Source of the DNA: Rhizobiaceae bacterium
GTDB taxonomy: Bacteria; Pseudomonadota; Alphaproteobacteria; Rhizobiales; Rhizobiaceae
Length of the DNA: 64,000 nucleotides
Direction: 5' to 3'
NCBI GenBank assembly: GCA_025698895.1
Contig: JAILWO010000001.1
Coordinates: 1,337,001-1,401,000, forward strand
This document shows, one piece after another, positions 8,727-18,167 of the stretch. A model generated the notes under the pieces. It did no database searches. It was not told the DNA's origin and saw only the letters and a program-made list of their open reading frames with translations. Both the position numbers and the translations under genes were made by a program. The first letter of the stretch is position 1. The number at the start of each line of letters is the position of its first letter.

Positions 8727-10115
8727 ATGCCGCTGGAATTCGCAGACAGCCCCTCCGCCTCGTCGCGCCCAATCCATCTCGTTCGCGAGGCGAAGGCAAA
8801 AGGCGCGGACGCCGCCGGTCCGATACCCGAGGGAGCAAGCCGCTGGGCCGAGGCGAACGGCTTTCGTGGCAAGCCGGGGGAATTTCTCGTTCTTCCCGGC
8901 GACGGGGGCGGGATCGCGGGCGCACTGCTGGGTGCGCCGAAGCCGGACGATCCCTGGGCGGCACTGGCCGTCGGAGCGCTGGCGCGCAAGCTTCCCGCAG
9001 GCTCCTGGCATTTCGTTGCCACACCCGACGAGCCCTTCCTCGCCGCGCTGGCGTTGAGGCTTGGTTCCTATGTTTTCACCCGCTACGGCAAGAAGGACGA
9101 GCGGGACATTGTCTTCGCCCTGCCTGGCGATACGGACGTGGATCGTGTCCGCCGGGTCTCGGACGGCATATTCCTGACGCGGGACCTCATCAACACGCCA
9201 GCCAACGACATGGGTCCCGATCAGTTGGAGGACGCCGCCCGCAAACTGGCCCGAAAGCACAAGGCGCGGATCGCCGTCACTGCGGGCGATGCGCTGCTCA
9301 AGGCCAGGCTGCCCATGATCCACGCCGTCGGCCGGGCGGCGACACAGGCCCCACGCCTGATCGACCTGACATGGGGCAGAAAGGACGCGCCGAAGATCAC
9401 GCTGGTCGGCAAGGGCGTGTGTTTCGACACGGGCGGTCTCGACATCAAGCCGCCCGCCGGCATGCTGCTCATGAAGAAAGATATGGGCGGCGCTGCGAAC
9501 GTGCTTGGACTGGCCTCGATGATCATGGCCGCCCGTCTCGGCGTGAGGCTCCGGCTGCTCGTTCCCGCGGTGGAAAACGCGATCGCCGGCAATGCCTTCC
9601 GTCCGGGCGACGTCCTGCCCTCGCGCAAGGGCGTCACCGTCGAGATCGGTAACACCGACGCCGAAGGCCGGCTCGTGCTCGCCGATGCGCTGGCGCTGGC
9701 GGACGAGGAGGAACCTGAGCTGCTCGTCGACATGGCCACGCTGACGGGCGCGGCCCGCGTGGCGCTCGGCCCCGAACTGGTGCCCTTTTACACGCCGGAC
9801 GACGGACTGGCCGCCGACCTTGCCGCCGCCGCCGCGGCGACGGCCGATCCTGTCTGGCGCATGCCGCTGTGGAGGCCCTACGGCCAGAAGCTTTCCTCCA
9901 AGATCGCCGACATCAACAATGTGACCTCGGACGGTTTCGCCGGATCGGTGACGGCCGCGCTGTTCCTGCAGCGTTTCGTGGAAAGGACCGCGAATTGGGT
10001 GCATTTCGACGTGTTTGGCTGGTCACCGGCCGAAAGGCCCCACTGCCCGATCGGCGGCGAGGCGCAAGGCATCCGCGCGCTCGAGCAGATACTCTCGCGG
10101 CGGTATCGCAACTGA
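8727..10115 (+). CDS. M17 leucyl aminopeptidase family protein
   Basis: A 462-residue cytosolic metallo-aminopeptidase that removes N-terminal residues from peptides. The family metal-site motifs appear in order: GKGVCFDTGGLDIKP near 230, MKKDMGGAANVLG near 250 and the M17 signature NTDAEGRLVLADAL near 310. An N-terminal macro-like domain of about 165 residues precedes the catalytic half. The ATG follows a weak ribosome-binding site. Downstream lie a MarR regulator and an NlpC/P60 hydrolase, which suggests a peptide or peptidoglycan-fragment turnover unit. It is shorter than E. coli PepA (503), so I give no symbol. Confidence 0.9.
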   Translation: MPLEFADSPSASSRPIHLVREAKAKGADAAGPIPEGASRWAEANGFRGKPGEFLVLPGDGGGIAGALLGAPKPDDPWAALAVGALARKLPAGSWHFVATPDEPFLAALALRLGSYVFTRYGKKDERDIVFALPGDTDVDRVRRVSDGIFLTRDLINTPANDMGPDQLEDAARKLARKHKARIAVTAGDALLKARLPMIHAVGRAATQAPRLIDLTWGRKDAPKITLVGKGVCFDTGGLDIKPPAGMLLMKKDMGGAANVLGLASMIMAARLGVRLRLLVPAVENAIAGNAFRPGDVLPSRKGVTVEIGNTDAEGRLVLADALALADEEEPELLVDMATLTGAARVALGPELVPFYTPDDGLAADLAAAAAATADPVWRMPLWRPYGQKLSSKIADINNVTSDGFAGSVTAALFLQRFVERTANWVHFDVFGWSPAERPHCPIGGEAQGIRALEQILSRRYRN

Positions 10116-10186
10116 CTGCCGGTTTGCCGATTGTTGACGGATTAAACGGTACGGTCCCGAAACGGCGCGGCTTGCGGAGTTCATCC

Positions 10187-10537
10187 ATGTCCGTCACCTT
10201 ACGCCCGGCGGAGGCGCTGAGACTATGGCAGCAGACATCGCTCGCCCAGGTTCGTCACGGCGGGCTCGACCTGACCATGCGCCAGGCCGCGATCCTGCTG
10301 ACGGTCTATCTCGACCCGCCGCCGCATACGGTTCGCGGACTGGCCGCCCGGCTGGGCGTCACGAAGCCCGTGATCACGCGCGCCCTTGACACGATGGGCG
10401 CGGCCAAGCTGGTGTCGCGGCGCCGCGACGAGACCGACAGGCGCAACGTGCTGGTCAAGCGGACGGTGGAAGGCGCGCTCTATGTCGAACAATTCGGCGA
10501 TACGGTCATCGCGGCCGGCAGGGAACTCGCTACGTGA
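10187..10537 (+). CDS. Short MarR-family winged-helix regulator
   Basis: A 116-residue protein consisting almost only of the winged-helix DNA-binding core: 'LTMRQAAILLTVYL', the recognition helix region 'VRGLAARLGVTKPVITRALDTM', then the wing 'LVSRRRDETDRRNVLV'. Most MarR proteins are about 140-150 residues, so the dimerisation helices are short here. I chose the ATG at 10187; the open frame upstream overlaps the aminopeptidase gene and does not look like protein. Its stop overlaps the GTG start of the next gene, so the two are translationally coupled. Confidence 0.8.
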   Translation: MSVTLRPAEALRLWQQTSLAQVRHGGLDLTMRQAAILLTVYLDPPPHTVRGLAARLGVTKPVITRALDTMGAAKLVSRRRDETDRRNVLVKRTVEGALYVEQFGDTVIAAGRELAT

Positions 10538-11394
10538 CTGACTTTGACCGCAGGCTCAATGCAATCAGGCCCGACCTCGCCGACGAGCGGCTGCGCGGCA
10601 AGGTCGAGGCGGAGCGTTTCGTGACCGGCGAAAGCCAGCAGGTCGTCGTGCCTGTGGCCGATCTTGTTTCCGCGCCCCGGCGGGACGCGCCGATGGACAC
10701 CCAGCTGCTTCTCGGCGACGCCGTCAGGATATTCGAGCGCCGTGACGGCTGGGCCTGGGTCCAGGCCGAGCACGATTGCTATGTGGGCTGGCTGCGCGAG
10801 GAGGATGTCGGCTTCGCTGATGGCGAGGCCAGGCACGTCGTTCGCGTTCCGCGCAGTTTCGTCTATGCGGGGCCTGACCTGAAGCTGCCGCGCAGCGCCT
10901 GTCATTCGATGGGAGCGGCGATCCGCGTCGTGGGCCGGGTCGAGACCCGCGGCACGCTCTATGCGGTGCTGCCGGATGGCCAGGCCATGATCGCCTCGCA
11001 TCTGCGGCCGGCCGGGGAGCCGGAGACCGATTTCGTGTCGGTCGCGGAGACCCTTCTCAACGCCCCCTATCTGTGGGGCGGGACATCGGGTTTCGGCGTC
11101 GACTGTTCAGGACTGATTTCGCTGTCGATGCGCATGTTGGGCCGCAGGGTGCCGCGCGACACCGACATGCAGGCAGGTTCGGTCGGTGAAGCCATCGAGG
11201 TCACGCCGGACCTAGCCGGCTTTCGACGCGGCGATCTCGTCTTCTGGAAGGGGCATGTGGGAATGATGCTGGATGGAACGCGGCTGCTCCACGCCAGCGG
11301 ACACACGATGACCGTCACGATCGAGCCTCTCAGCGATGCCGTGGCCCGCATCGGACACCTCTACGGTCCTCCGACAGGCGCGCGCCGGCCGTAG
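10534..11394 (+). CDS. NlpC/P60 family cell-wall peptidase with SH3-like region
   Basis: A 286-residue protein. An N-terminal SH3b-like segment (about 55-165; 'DGWAWVQAEHDCYVGWLRE') precedes a C-terminal NlpC/P60 cysteine-peptidase domain, with catalytic Cys in GVDCSGL near 190 and His in WKGHVGMMLD near 235. Such enzymes cleave peptide cross-links or stems of peptidoglycan. No clear signal peptide is visible, so it may act on recycled muropeptides in the cytosol, as DipM- or YkfC-like enzymes do. The GTG start overlaps the MarR stop. Confidence 0.88.
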   Translation: MTDFDRRLNAIRPDLADERLRGKVEAERFVTGESQQVVVPVADLVSAPRRDAPMDTQLLLGDAVRIFERRDGWAWVQAEHDCYVGWLREEDVGFADGEARHVVRVPRSFVYAGPDLKLPRSACHSMGAAIRVVGRVETRGTLYAVLPDGQAMIASHLRPAGEPETDFVSVAETLLNAPYLWGGTSGFGVDCSGLISLSMRMLGRRVPRDTDMQAGSVGEAIEVTPDLAGFRRGDLVFWKGHVGMMLDGTRLLHASGHTMTVTIEPLSDAVARIGHLYGPPTGARRP

Positions 11395-11396
11395 GC

Positions 11397-12347
11397 TCAG
11401 TAGCCCGCGTCGCGGTCGACCAGGTTCCACAACGGCTCGCCGCGATCGTATGCCGACATTTGCGCCAGCATCTGCGGCACGAGGAATACGGCGTCGGAGG
11501 CCGCGGCGGCGTGAGGCGTGACGAAGGCCCGCGGATGCGACCAGAACCTGCTTTGGGCCGGAAGCGGCTCCTCGCGGAACACGTCGAGGCTTGCTTCCTT
11601 GAGCGTGCCGTCATCGAGCGCGCGCAGGATGTCGTCCTCGACCTGGAGCGCGCCGCGACCGGCATTGATCAGAACGGCGCCGCCGATCGCATTGTCGCGC
11701 CTGAGCCTGCGCAGGAGGTCATAATCAACGATGCCTTCGGTCGCCGGCGTGTGCGGCAGAAGCACGACGAGTATATCCGTGCCGGAGAGAAAATCGCCGA
11801 GCCTCGCCTCGCCTGCGAATGTCTCGACGCCGTCCATCTCGCGCCCGGTGCGGCTCCAGCCGCGCACCCGATAGCCGAGCGCCAGCAACGCGGCCGCGGT
11901 GGCCTGCCCCAGCGCGCCGAAACCCATGATGCCCACGGCGACCTCGCCGGCCGGCGCCTGCGGCCGCTCGTCCCAGACGCTCCGGGCCTGCTGCGACCGG
12001 TAGGCGACCCCCTGGCGGTGGTGGTCGAGCACGCGCCAGGCAACATATTCGGTCATGAACTGGCTGAGATTGTCGGCAACGACGCGCACCACGGGGACGT
12101 CGGGCAGGTCCGGGTCGGACATGATGTGGTCGACGCCGGCGCCGATCGAAAAGATGGCCTTGAGGTTCGGCAACCCGGCGAGCAGACCGCGTGGATGATG
12201 CCAGACCACGGCGTAGTCGATCGAGGGGTCGCCGCCGGGCGCCGGTTCTGTGACGACATCGCGCTCGGCCGACAGCAGGTCGATCCAGCGATCCGGCTCG
12301 AACCCGGTGGTCGACAGGAGCACGCGCCCCTTTCGTTCCTGCTGCAT
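11397..12347 (-). CDS. ghrA: Glyoxylate/hydroxypyruvate reductase A-like 2-hydroxyacid dehydrogenase
   Basis: A 316-residue NAD(P)H-dependent D-2-hydroxyacid dehydrogenase. The Rossmann motif GIMGFGALGQATAAALLALGY lies near 140-160, the substrate-side 'IFSIGAGVDHI' near 68, the catalytic Arg in 'INAGRGALQVEDD' near 230 and His in 'VTPHAAAAS' near 282. These fit the GhrA clade that reduces glyoxylate and hydroxypyruvate. It follows the yej ABC operon in the same orientation, nine bases after yejF, so it may be co-transcribed. Substrate range is inferred from family. Confidence 0.85.
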   Translation of the reverse strand: MQQERKGRVLLSTTGFEPDRWIDLLSAERDVVTEPAPGGDPSIDYAVVWHHPRGLLAGLPNLKAIFSIGAGVDHIMSDPDLPDVPVVRVVADNLSQFMTEYVAWRVLDHHRQGVAYRSQQARSVWDERPQAPAGEVAVGIMGFGALGQATAAALLALGYRVRGWSRTGREMDGVETFAGEARLGDFLSGTDILVVLLPHTPATEGIVDYDLLRRLRRDNAIGGAVLINAGRGALQVEDDILRALDDGTLKEASLDVFREEPLPAQSRFWSHPRAFVTPHAAAASDAVFLVPQMLAQMSAYDRGEPLWNLVDRDAGY

Positions 12348-12355
12348 GGTGCTCC

Positions 12356-13984
12356 CTACTGGCTGACGATCGTGCCTGGCGCGGCTTCGATGTCGAAAGC
12401 GGCCGCGATCAGCGCCTTGGTGTAGTCCTCGCGTGGATTCTCGAAAATCTGCTCGGCCGGGCCGGCCTCCACCACCTTGCCGCCGCGCATGACGATGACC
12501 TCGTTGGCGAGCGCGCGGATCACCTTGAGATCGTGGCTGATGAACAGATAGGCCAGATCGTGCTTCTTCTGCAGGTCGCGCAACAGGTCCACCACCTGCG
12601 CCTGCACGCTCATGTCGAGCGCCGAAGTCGGCTCGTCGAGCATCACGAAGCGGGGCTTGAGCACCATGGCGCGCGCTATGGCGATGCGCTGGCGCTGCCC
12701 ACCGGAGAATTCGTGCGGATAGCGGAAGCGGGTCGACGGGTCGAGCCCTACTTCCTCGAGAACCTCCACCACGCGGCGGTCCCGCTCCGCGTCCGACAGG
12801 TCCTTGGCGTGAATGCGCAGCCCCTCCTCGATGATGTCGGTCACCGACATGCGCGGGCTGAGCGAACCATAGGGATCCTGAAACACGATCTGGAGATCGT
12901 CGCGCATCGTCCGCATCTCGCGGAAGGACAGTTCGTCGATCGACCTGCCCTCGAAGCGGATGCGGCCCTCGGACGAGATCATGCGTGACAGGGCGAGACC
13001 GAGCGTCGTCTTGCCGGAACCGGACTCGCCAACCACGCCAAGCGTCTGGCCGGCACGCACCGTGACGTCAATGCCGTCGACGGCCTTCACGTGATCGACG
13101 GTGCGACGGAAGAATCCCTTCTTGATCGGGAACCAGACCCGGATGTTGTCGCCGGTCATCACGTCGGCCGCGCGCGTGTCCAGAGCGGGCGGCCTGCCCT
13201 TGGGCTCGGCGGCGAGCAGATGGCGTGTATAGTCGTGCCGCGGGTTCTGAAAAATCTCCCGCGTCGGTCCGCTCTCGACGATCTGGCCCTTGGTCATGAC
13301 ACAGACACGGTCGGCGATCTTGCGCACGATGCCGAGATCGTGGGTGATGAACAGCATCGACATGCCGCCGGCGGATTTGAGCCGGGCAAGCAGGGCCAGG
13401 ATCTGCGCTTGCACCGTCACGTCGAGCGCGGTCGTCGGCTCGTCTGCGATGAGAAGCTTCGGCTTGTTGGCCAGCGCCATAGCGATCATCACGCGCTGAC
13501 GCTGGCCGCCGGACAATTGATGCGGAAAGGCATCCAGGCGCTTCTCGGCCTCGACGATGCCGACCTGCTCGAGCAGCTCCAGCGTGCGCCCGCGCGCGGC
13601 TTTTTCGCCCAAGCCCTGATGAATCGACAGAACTTCGCCGATCTGGCTGGCGATCGTGTGGAGCGGATTGAGCGACGTCATCGGCTCCTGAAAGATCATC
13701 GTGATGTCGCGGCCACGAACCTTGCGAATCTGCTTCTCGGGCATGGAAAGCAGATCGCGACCCTCGAACAGGACTTCGCCGGACGGATGGCTCGCCGCCG
13801 GGTAGGGCAGCAGCTTGAGCACCGAGAGCGCGGAGACCGACTTGCCCGAGCCCGATTCGCCAACCAGCGCCAGGGTCTCGCCGGTGCCGATATCGAAGGA
13901 CACATGATCGACGGCCAGCGTCTCCTTGCCTTCCTGGGAGAAGGCGACGGAGAGGTCGCGCACGGAGAGGAGAGGACCGGTCAC
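12356..13984 (-). CDS. yejF: Peptide ABC transporter, duplicated ATPase subunit (YejF-like)
   Basis: A 542-residue protein with two complete ABC ATPase halves. The first has Walker A GESGSGKSVSALSVL near residue 40, signature LSGGQRQRV and Walker B LLIADEPTTALD; the second has GESGSGKTTLGLAL near 320, FSGGQRQRIAIARAM and FVMLDEPTSALD. The fused double ATPase is characteristic of YejF and GsiA-type peptide importers. Its start overlaps the yejE stop by four bases, so it completes the yejABEF-like operon. Yej systems import oligopeptides, including microcin C in E. coli. Confidence 0.92.
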   Translation of the reverse strand: MTGPLLSVRDLSVAFSQEGKETLAVDHVSFDIGTGETLALVGESGSGKSVSALSVLKLLPYPAASHPSGEVLFEGRDLLSMPEKQIRKVRGRDITMIFQEPMTSLNPLHTIASQIGEVLSIHQGLGEKAARGRTLELLEQVGIVEAEKRLDAFPHQLSGGQRQRVMIAMALANKPKLLIADEPTTALDVTVQAQILALLARLKSAGGMSMLFITHDLGIVRKIADRVCVMTKGQIVESGPTREIFQNPRHDYTRHLLAAEPKGRPPALDTRAADVMTGDNIRVWFPIKKGFFRRTVDHVKAVDGIDVTVRAGQTLGVVGESGSGKTTLGLALSRMISSEGRIRFEGRSIDELSFREMRTMRDDLQIVFQDPYGSLSPRMSVTDIIEEGLRIHAKDLSDAERDRRVVEVLEEVGLDPSTRFRYPHEFSGGQRQRIAIARAMVLKPRFVMLDEPTSALDMSVQAQVVDLLRDLQKKHDLAYLFISHDLKVIRALANEVIVMRGGKVVEAGPAEQIFENPREDYTKALIAAAFDIEAAPGTIVSQ

Positions 13985-15132
13985 CTGAACGTCTTCCTCG
14001 GATCGAATGCGTCGCGGGTGGCTTCACCGATGAAGATCAGCAGAGACAGCATGACCGACAGCGTCACGAAGCCGGCGATGCCGAGCCAGGGCGCGTTGAG
14101 ATTGCGCTGGCCCTGCCTGAGCAATTCGCCGAGCGAGGCGGAGCCCGGCGGCAGACCGAAGCCGAGGAAGTCGAGCGAGGTCAGCGTGGTGATCGAGCCG
14201 TTGAGGATGAAGGGCAGGAAAGTCAGCGTCGCCACCATCGCGTTTGGCAGAAGGTGGCGGAACATGATGGTGCGGTTGGGCACGCCGAGCGCGCGGGCGG
14301 CGTTGACATATTCGAAGTTTCGGGCGCGCAGGAACTCCGCCCGCACCACACCGACGAAGGCCACCCAGGAGAACAGGAGCATGATGCCGAGCAGGATGAA
14401 GAAGCCGGGCGGCAGGACCGCGGCGATGATGAGAATGAGGTAAAGGACCGGGATCGAAGACCAGATCTCGATCACGCGCTGGAAGATCAGGTCGGTCCAG
14501 CCGCCGAAATAGCCTTGCACGGCGCCGGCCGACACGCCGACGATGGCCGAGCCGAGGGTCAGGATCAGCCCGAACAGCACCGAGATGCGGAAACCGTAGA
14601 TCACGCGCGCCAGGACATCGCGTCCCTGGTCGTCGGTGCCGAGCCAGTTCCAGTTGCCGAGACGGCAGCCGGGATCGTCCTCGCCCTCGAAATACCGCTG
14701 GCAGCGCGTTTCGCGGTCGAACATCCAGGAAGGCGCGGCCGGGGCGGCGGTCGGGATCTCGTTGTTGACCGTCCGGTAGGAATAGCGGATCGGCGGCCAG
14801 ATCATCCAGCCATTGGCCTCGATCTCCTCGGCGATGACGGGATCGCGGTAGTCCGTCACGGCATAGAAACCGCCGAACATCTCCTCGGGATAGTCGATCA
14901 GCACCGGAAACAGGATCTCGTCCTTGTAGGAAGCGACGATCGGCTTGTCGTTGGCGATGAGTTCGGCGAACAGCGACAGGATAAATAGGAGGAGGAATAT
15001 CCACAGCGACCACCAGCCGCGGCGGTTGGCCTTGAAGTTTTCCCAGCGGCGCCGGTTGAGCGGCGACAGCCAGGGGCGCCTGGCGCCTTCGAGGACAATC
15101 TCTGTTTGGGCCTTGAGCTGGATTTCCGACAT
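13981..15132 (-). CDS. yejE: Peptide ABC transporter permease (YejE-like)
   Basis: A 383-residue inner-membrane permease. An N-terminal cytoplasmic stretch and a first membrane segment (about 38-55) are followed by a large periplasmic loop with 'WLGTDDQGRDVLARV', typical of the DppC/OppC family, then five membrane segments and the cytoplasmic EAA-like loop 'EYVNAARALGVPNRTIM'. The long extra loop around 60-150 ('FGGFYAVTDYRD') is characteristic of YejE. It starts two bases after the yejB stop and overlaps yejF by four. Confidence 0.92.
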   Translation of the reverse strand: MSEIQLKAQTEIVLEGARRPWLSPLNRRRWENFKANRRGWWSLWIFLLLFILSLFAELIANDKPIVASYKDEILFPVLIDYPEEMFGGFYAVTDYRDPVIAEEIEANGWMIWPPIRYSYRTVNNEIPTAAPAAPSWMFDRETRCQRYFEGEDDPGCRLGNWNWLGTDDQGRDVLARVIYGFRISVLFGLILTLGSAIVGVSAGAVQGYFGGWTDLIFQRVIEIWSSIPVLYLILIIAAVLPPGFFILLGIMLLFSWVAFVGVVRAEFLRARNFEYVNAARALGVPNRTIMFRHLLPNAMVATLTFLPFILNGSITTLTSLDFLGFGLPPGSASLGELLRQGQRNLNAPWLGIAGFVTLSVMLSLLIFIGEATRDAFDPRKTFR

Positions 15133-15134
15133 GG

Positions 15135-16241
15135 TCAGACGTCCCGCCGCTCGAAATCGATGCGCGGATCGATCCAGGTGTACATCAGGTCGGACAGCAG
15201 GCCGACGAGCAGGCCGATCAGCGAAAAGATATAGAGATTGGCGAAGACGACCGGATAGTCCCGGTCGAGCACGGAGCGGAAGCCAAGCAGGCCCAGACCG
15301 TCCAGCGAAAAGATGTTCTCGATCAGCAGCGATCCGGTGAAGAAGGCCGAGATGAAGGCGCCGGGGAAGCCGGCGATGATGATCAGCATCGCGTTGCGAA
15401 AAACGTGGCCGTAAAGCACGCGCCGTTCCGACAGGCCCTTGGCCCGCGCGGTGATGACATACTGCTTCCGGATCTCGTCGAGGAAGGAGTTCTTGGTCAG
15501 CAATGTCGTCGTGGCGAAGGCGGACAGGACCATAGCCGTCAGCGGCAGCGTGAGGTGCCAGAAATAGTCGAGAATGCGTTCGGGCCAGGACAGAGACGCC
15601 CAGTTGTCGGAGGTGAGTCCCCTCAGCGGAAACCAGTCGAAGAAGGAGCCGCCGGCGAACAGCACCATCAGCAGGATAGCGAACAGGAAGCCGGGAATCG
15701 CATAGGCGACGATCACGACGCCGCTGGTCCAGACATCAAAGCTCGACCCGTCCTTCACGGCCTTCCTGATGCCGAGCGGGATGGATATAGCGTAGGAGAT
15801 CAGCGTGAGCCAGAGGCCGAGCGAGATCGAGACCGGCATCTTCTCGATGATCAGCTCAAGCACGCCGATGTCGCGGAAGTAGCTCTCGCCGAAATCGAAG
15901 CGGGCGTAGTCCCAGATCATGCCGAAGAAGCGCTCATGCGCCGGCTTGTCGAAACCGAACTGCTGCTCCAGCCGGGCGATGAATTCCGGATCGAGGCCCT
16001 GGGCGCCGCGATAGCGCGAGGATGAATCGCCGCCGCCCTGGTCGAAATTCTGCGCGCCGACATCGGCCGACCCGCCACCGGAAATGCGGTCGGCTGCATC
16101 TCCTCCCTGTCCCGAAATACGCGCGATCACCTGTTCGACCGGCCCGCCCGGGGCGAACTGGATGACGATGAAGGAGATCGCCATGATGCCGAACAATGTC
16201 GGAATCATCAGAAGCAGGCGACGGAGGATATAGGCGCCCAT
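15135..16241 (-). CDS. yejB: Peptide ABC transporter permease (YejB-like)
   Basis: A 368-residue permease of the DppB/OppB type, beginning [20 protein letters not shown] with the usual first membrane helix. The periplasmic insertion near 50-80 is unusually rich in Gly, Ser and Asp ('[21 protein letters not shown]'), a low-complexity linker longer than in E. coli YejB. The EAA loop appears as '[20 protein letters not shown]'. It lies 54 bases after the second yejA-like gene, in the same operon. Confidence 0.92.
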   Translation of the reverse strand: MGAYILRRLLLMIPTLFGIMAISFIVIQFAPGGPVEQVIARISGQGGDAADRISGGGSADVGAQNFDQGGGDSSSRYRGAQGLDPEFIARLEQQFGFDKPAHERFFGMIWDYARFDFGESYFRDIGVLELIIEKMPVSISLGLWLTLISYAISIPLGIRKAVKDGSSFDVWTSGVVIVAYAIPGFLFAILLMVLFAGGSFFDWFPLRGLTSDNWASLSWPERILDYFWHLTLPLTAMVLSAFATTTLLTKNSFLDEIRKQYVITARAKGLSERRVLYGHVFRNAMLIIIAGFPGAFISAFFTGSLLIENIFSLDGLGLLGFRSVLDRDYPVVFANLYIFSLIGLLVGLLSDLMYTWIDPRIDFERRDV

Positions 16242-16295
16242 CAGGCCACGGCCCCAGAAGGCTTGGTTGAAGTCAAACCGTCGTTCCCCGCTCGC

Positions 16296-18167
16296 TCAAG
16301 CCTTGCCGATCGCCCGCGCCTTGTCCTCGTCGAACCACCACATCGTTTCGACGGGAAAGCCGTAATCCGGCTTCGGCTCGACGAAGCCGAACATGTCCCA
16401 GAACGCGGCCCGATGATTCGCCGCGTGCCAATTTGGAATCCAGTCATGGCGCGCGCGCAAGACCCTGTCGAGCGCGCGCAGCGCGGTGGTCAGTTCCTCG
16501 CGGCTTTCCGCCCATCCGGCTGCCGCCACCAGTTCGTCCACCGCCGGATCGGCGATGCCTGACAGGTTCCGGCTGCCATGCTGTTCGGCGGCGCGTGAAT
16601 GGAACATGTTCTCCAGCGTGTCGACGGTGGGGGTGGCGCCGATCGACAAGGCCATGCTCAGCATGTCGAAATCGAACTCGGCCTGGCGCGCCTGGTACTG
16701 GGCGGCATCCACCATGCGGATCGAGGCGTTGACGCCGACGGCACGCAGATTGTCGACAAAGGGGGAATCCACACGTACGAACACCTCGTCGCGGACCAGT
16801 ATCTCGAGAACCAGCTTCTGCCCCGCCTTGTTCGTCAGAACCCCGTTCTGACGCGTCCAGCCGGCTTCGCCGAACAGACGCACGGCCTCGCGCAGGAGCC
16901 GCCGGTCCCGGCCGGAACCGTCCGACACCGGCGGGACGACGGCCTCGCCGAACGCTTCGTCGGGTATGCGCCCACGAAACGGCTCCAGAAGCGCCAGTTC
17001 CTCGGCTGAGGGCTCGCCCTCGGCGACGAATTCGGAGCGCTCGAAGCAGGAGCGCGACCGTTCGTAGGCCCCATAGAAGAGGTTGCGGTTCGTCCACTCG
17101 AAGTCGAAGCACAGGCCGATCGCCTGGCGGACCCTGGGGTCTTTGAACTGGCTTCGGCGCTGGTTCAGCGCCCATGCCTGCATGATCGGGCTCTTCTCGC
17201 TCGGAAACTCCCGCTTGACCACCTTGCCCTGCTGGAGCGCGGGAAAATCGTAGCCCGTCGCCCAGGTCTGGGACGTGAATTCCTGGCGGTAGGTGACATC
17301 GCCCTTCTTGAAGGCTTCGAACCCGGCCTGGCGCTCGCGGAAGAAGTCGATGCGGATGCGGTCGAAATTGTAGAAGCCGCGATTGACCGGCAAGTCGCGG
17401 CCCCAATAGTCGGGCACGCGCTCATATTCGATCGTCAGCCCGGCAGAGACCCGCCCGACCTTATAGGGACCCGAACCGAGCGGCGGCTCCATGCTGGACG
17501 CGTCGAACGGACGCTCCGCGTACCAGGCGCTGGATATGATGGGATAGGTTGCGACGGTCTGCACCGTGCGGGCCGACTGATCCCCCGAGAAAGTCAGCCG
17601 CGCGGTCCGCTCGTCGACCGCTTCGGCCGACACCATTTCCCGGAGCGGCATCAGCAGGCTCGGATGGCCCTTCTCCTTGAAGGTTTGGTAGCTGAAGACG
17701 ACATCGTCGGCCGTCAGCGGCGAGCCGTCATGCCAGCGCGCCTCGGGGCGGAGCAAGAAAGTGAAGGCGTTGCGGTCGGCCGACATGCTCACGGTTTCGG
17801 CAAGCAGCCCGTAAAGCGCGTCAGGCTCGTCGATCGCGCGCGTCATCAGCGCGTCGAAGCACAGCCCCATGCGCGGCGGCGCGTCGCCATTGGTCACGAA
17901 GCTGTTGAGCGTGTTGAAGGTCGCGACATTCTGGTTGAAGGCCCAGTTCGGCGGCGAGAAGTTGAAGGCGCCGCCTTTCGGCGCGTCGACGTTCGCATAG
18001 TCGAAATGGGTGAAATCGGGTCCGTATTTCAGTTCGCCGAAAGCTGAAAGGCCATGGCGCGGTGTGTCGGGCTCGACATCGGCAAAGCCGCGGCGGGCGA
18101 GAAGGGGGAGCGCGGCCGTCGAGGCAAGGCCGCCCAGAACGCTGCGTCGCGTAAAGCCCGACCTCAT
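16296..18167 (-). CDS. Peptide ABC transporter substrate-binding protein, second copy (YejA-like, Tat-type signal)
   Basis: A 623-residue periplasmic family-5 binding protein. The N-terminus contains a twin-arginine-like signal (TRRSVLGGLASTAALPLLARRGFA), then the conserved opening 'HGLSAFGELKYGPDFTHFDYAN' and 'WHDGSPLTADDVVFSYQ', the SBP-5 hallmark. Its start overlaps the stop of the upstream binding-protein gene by four bases. The two are clearly related but diverged and use different export signals (this one Tat-like, the other Sec-like). It probably widens the range of peptides delivered to YejBEF. Confidence 0.88.
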   Translation of the reverse strand: MRSGFTRRSVLGGLASTAALPLLARRGFADVEPDTPRHGLSAFGELKYGPDFTHFDYANVDAPKGGAFNFSPPNWAFNQNVATFNTLNSFVTNGDAPPRMGLCFDALMTRAIDEPDALYGLLAETVSMSADRNAFTFLLRPEARWHDGSPLTADDVVFSYQTFKEKGHPSLLMPLREMVSAEAVDERTARLTFSGDQSARTVQTVATYPIISSAWYAERPFDASSMEPPLGSGPYKVGRVSAGLTIEYERVPDYWGRDLPVNRGFYNFDRIRIDFFRERQAGFEAFKKGDVTYRQEFTSQTWATGYDFPALQQGKVVKREFPSEKSPIMQAWALNQRRSQFKDPRVRQAIGLCFDFEWTNRNLFYGAYERSRSCFERSEFVAEGEPSAEELALLEPFRGRIPDEAFGEAVVPPVSDGSGRDRRLLREAVRLFGEAGWTRQNGVLTNKAGQKLVLEILVRDEVFVRVDSPFVDNLRAVGVNASIRMVDAAQYQARQAEFDFDMLSMALSIGATPTVDTLENMFHSRAAEQHGSRNLSGIADPAVDELVAAAGWAESREELTTALRALDRVLRARHDWIPNWHAANHRAAFWDMFGFVEPKPDYGFPVETMWWFDEDKARAIGKA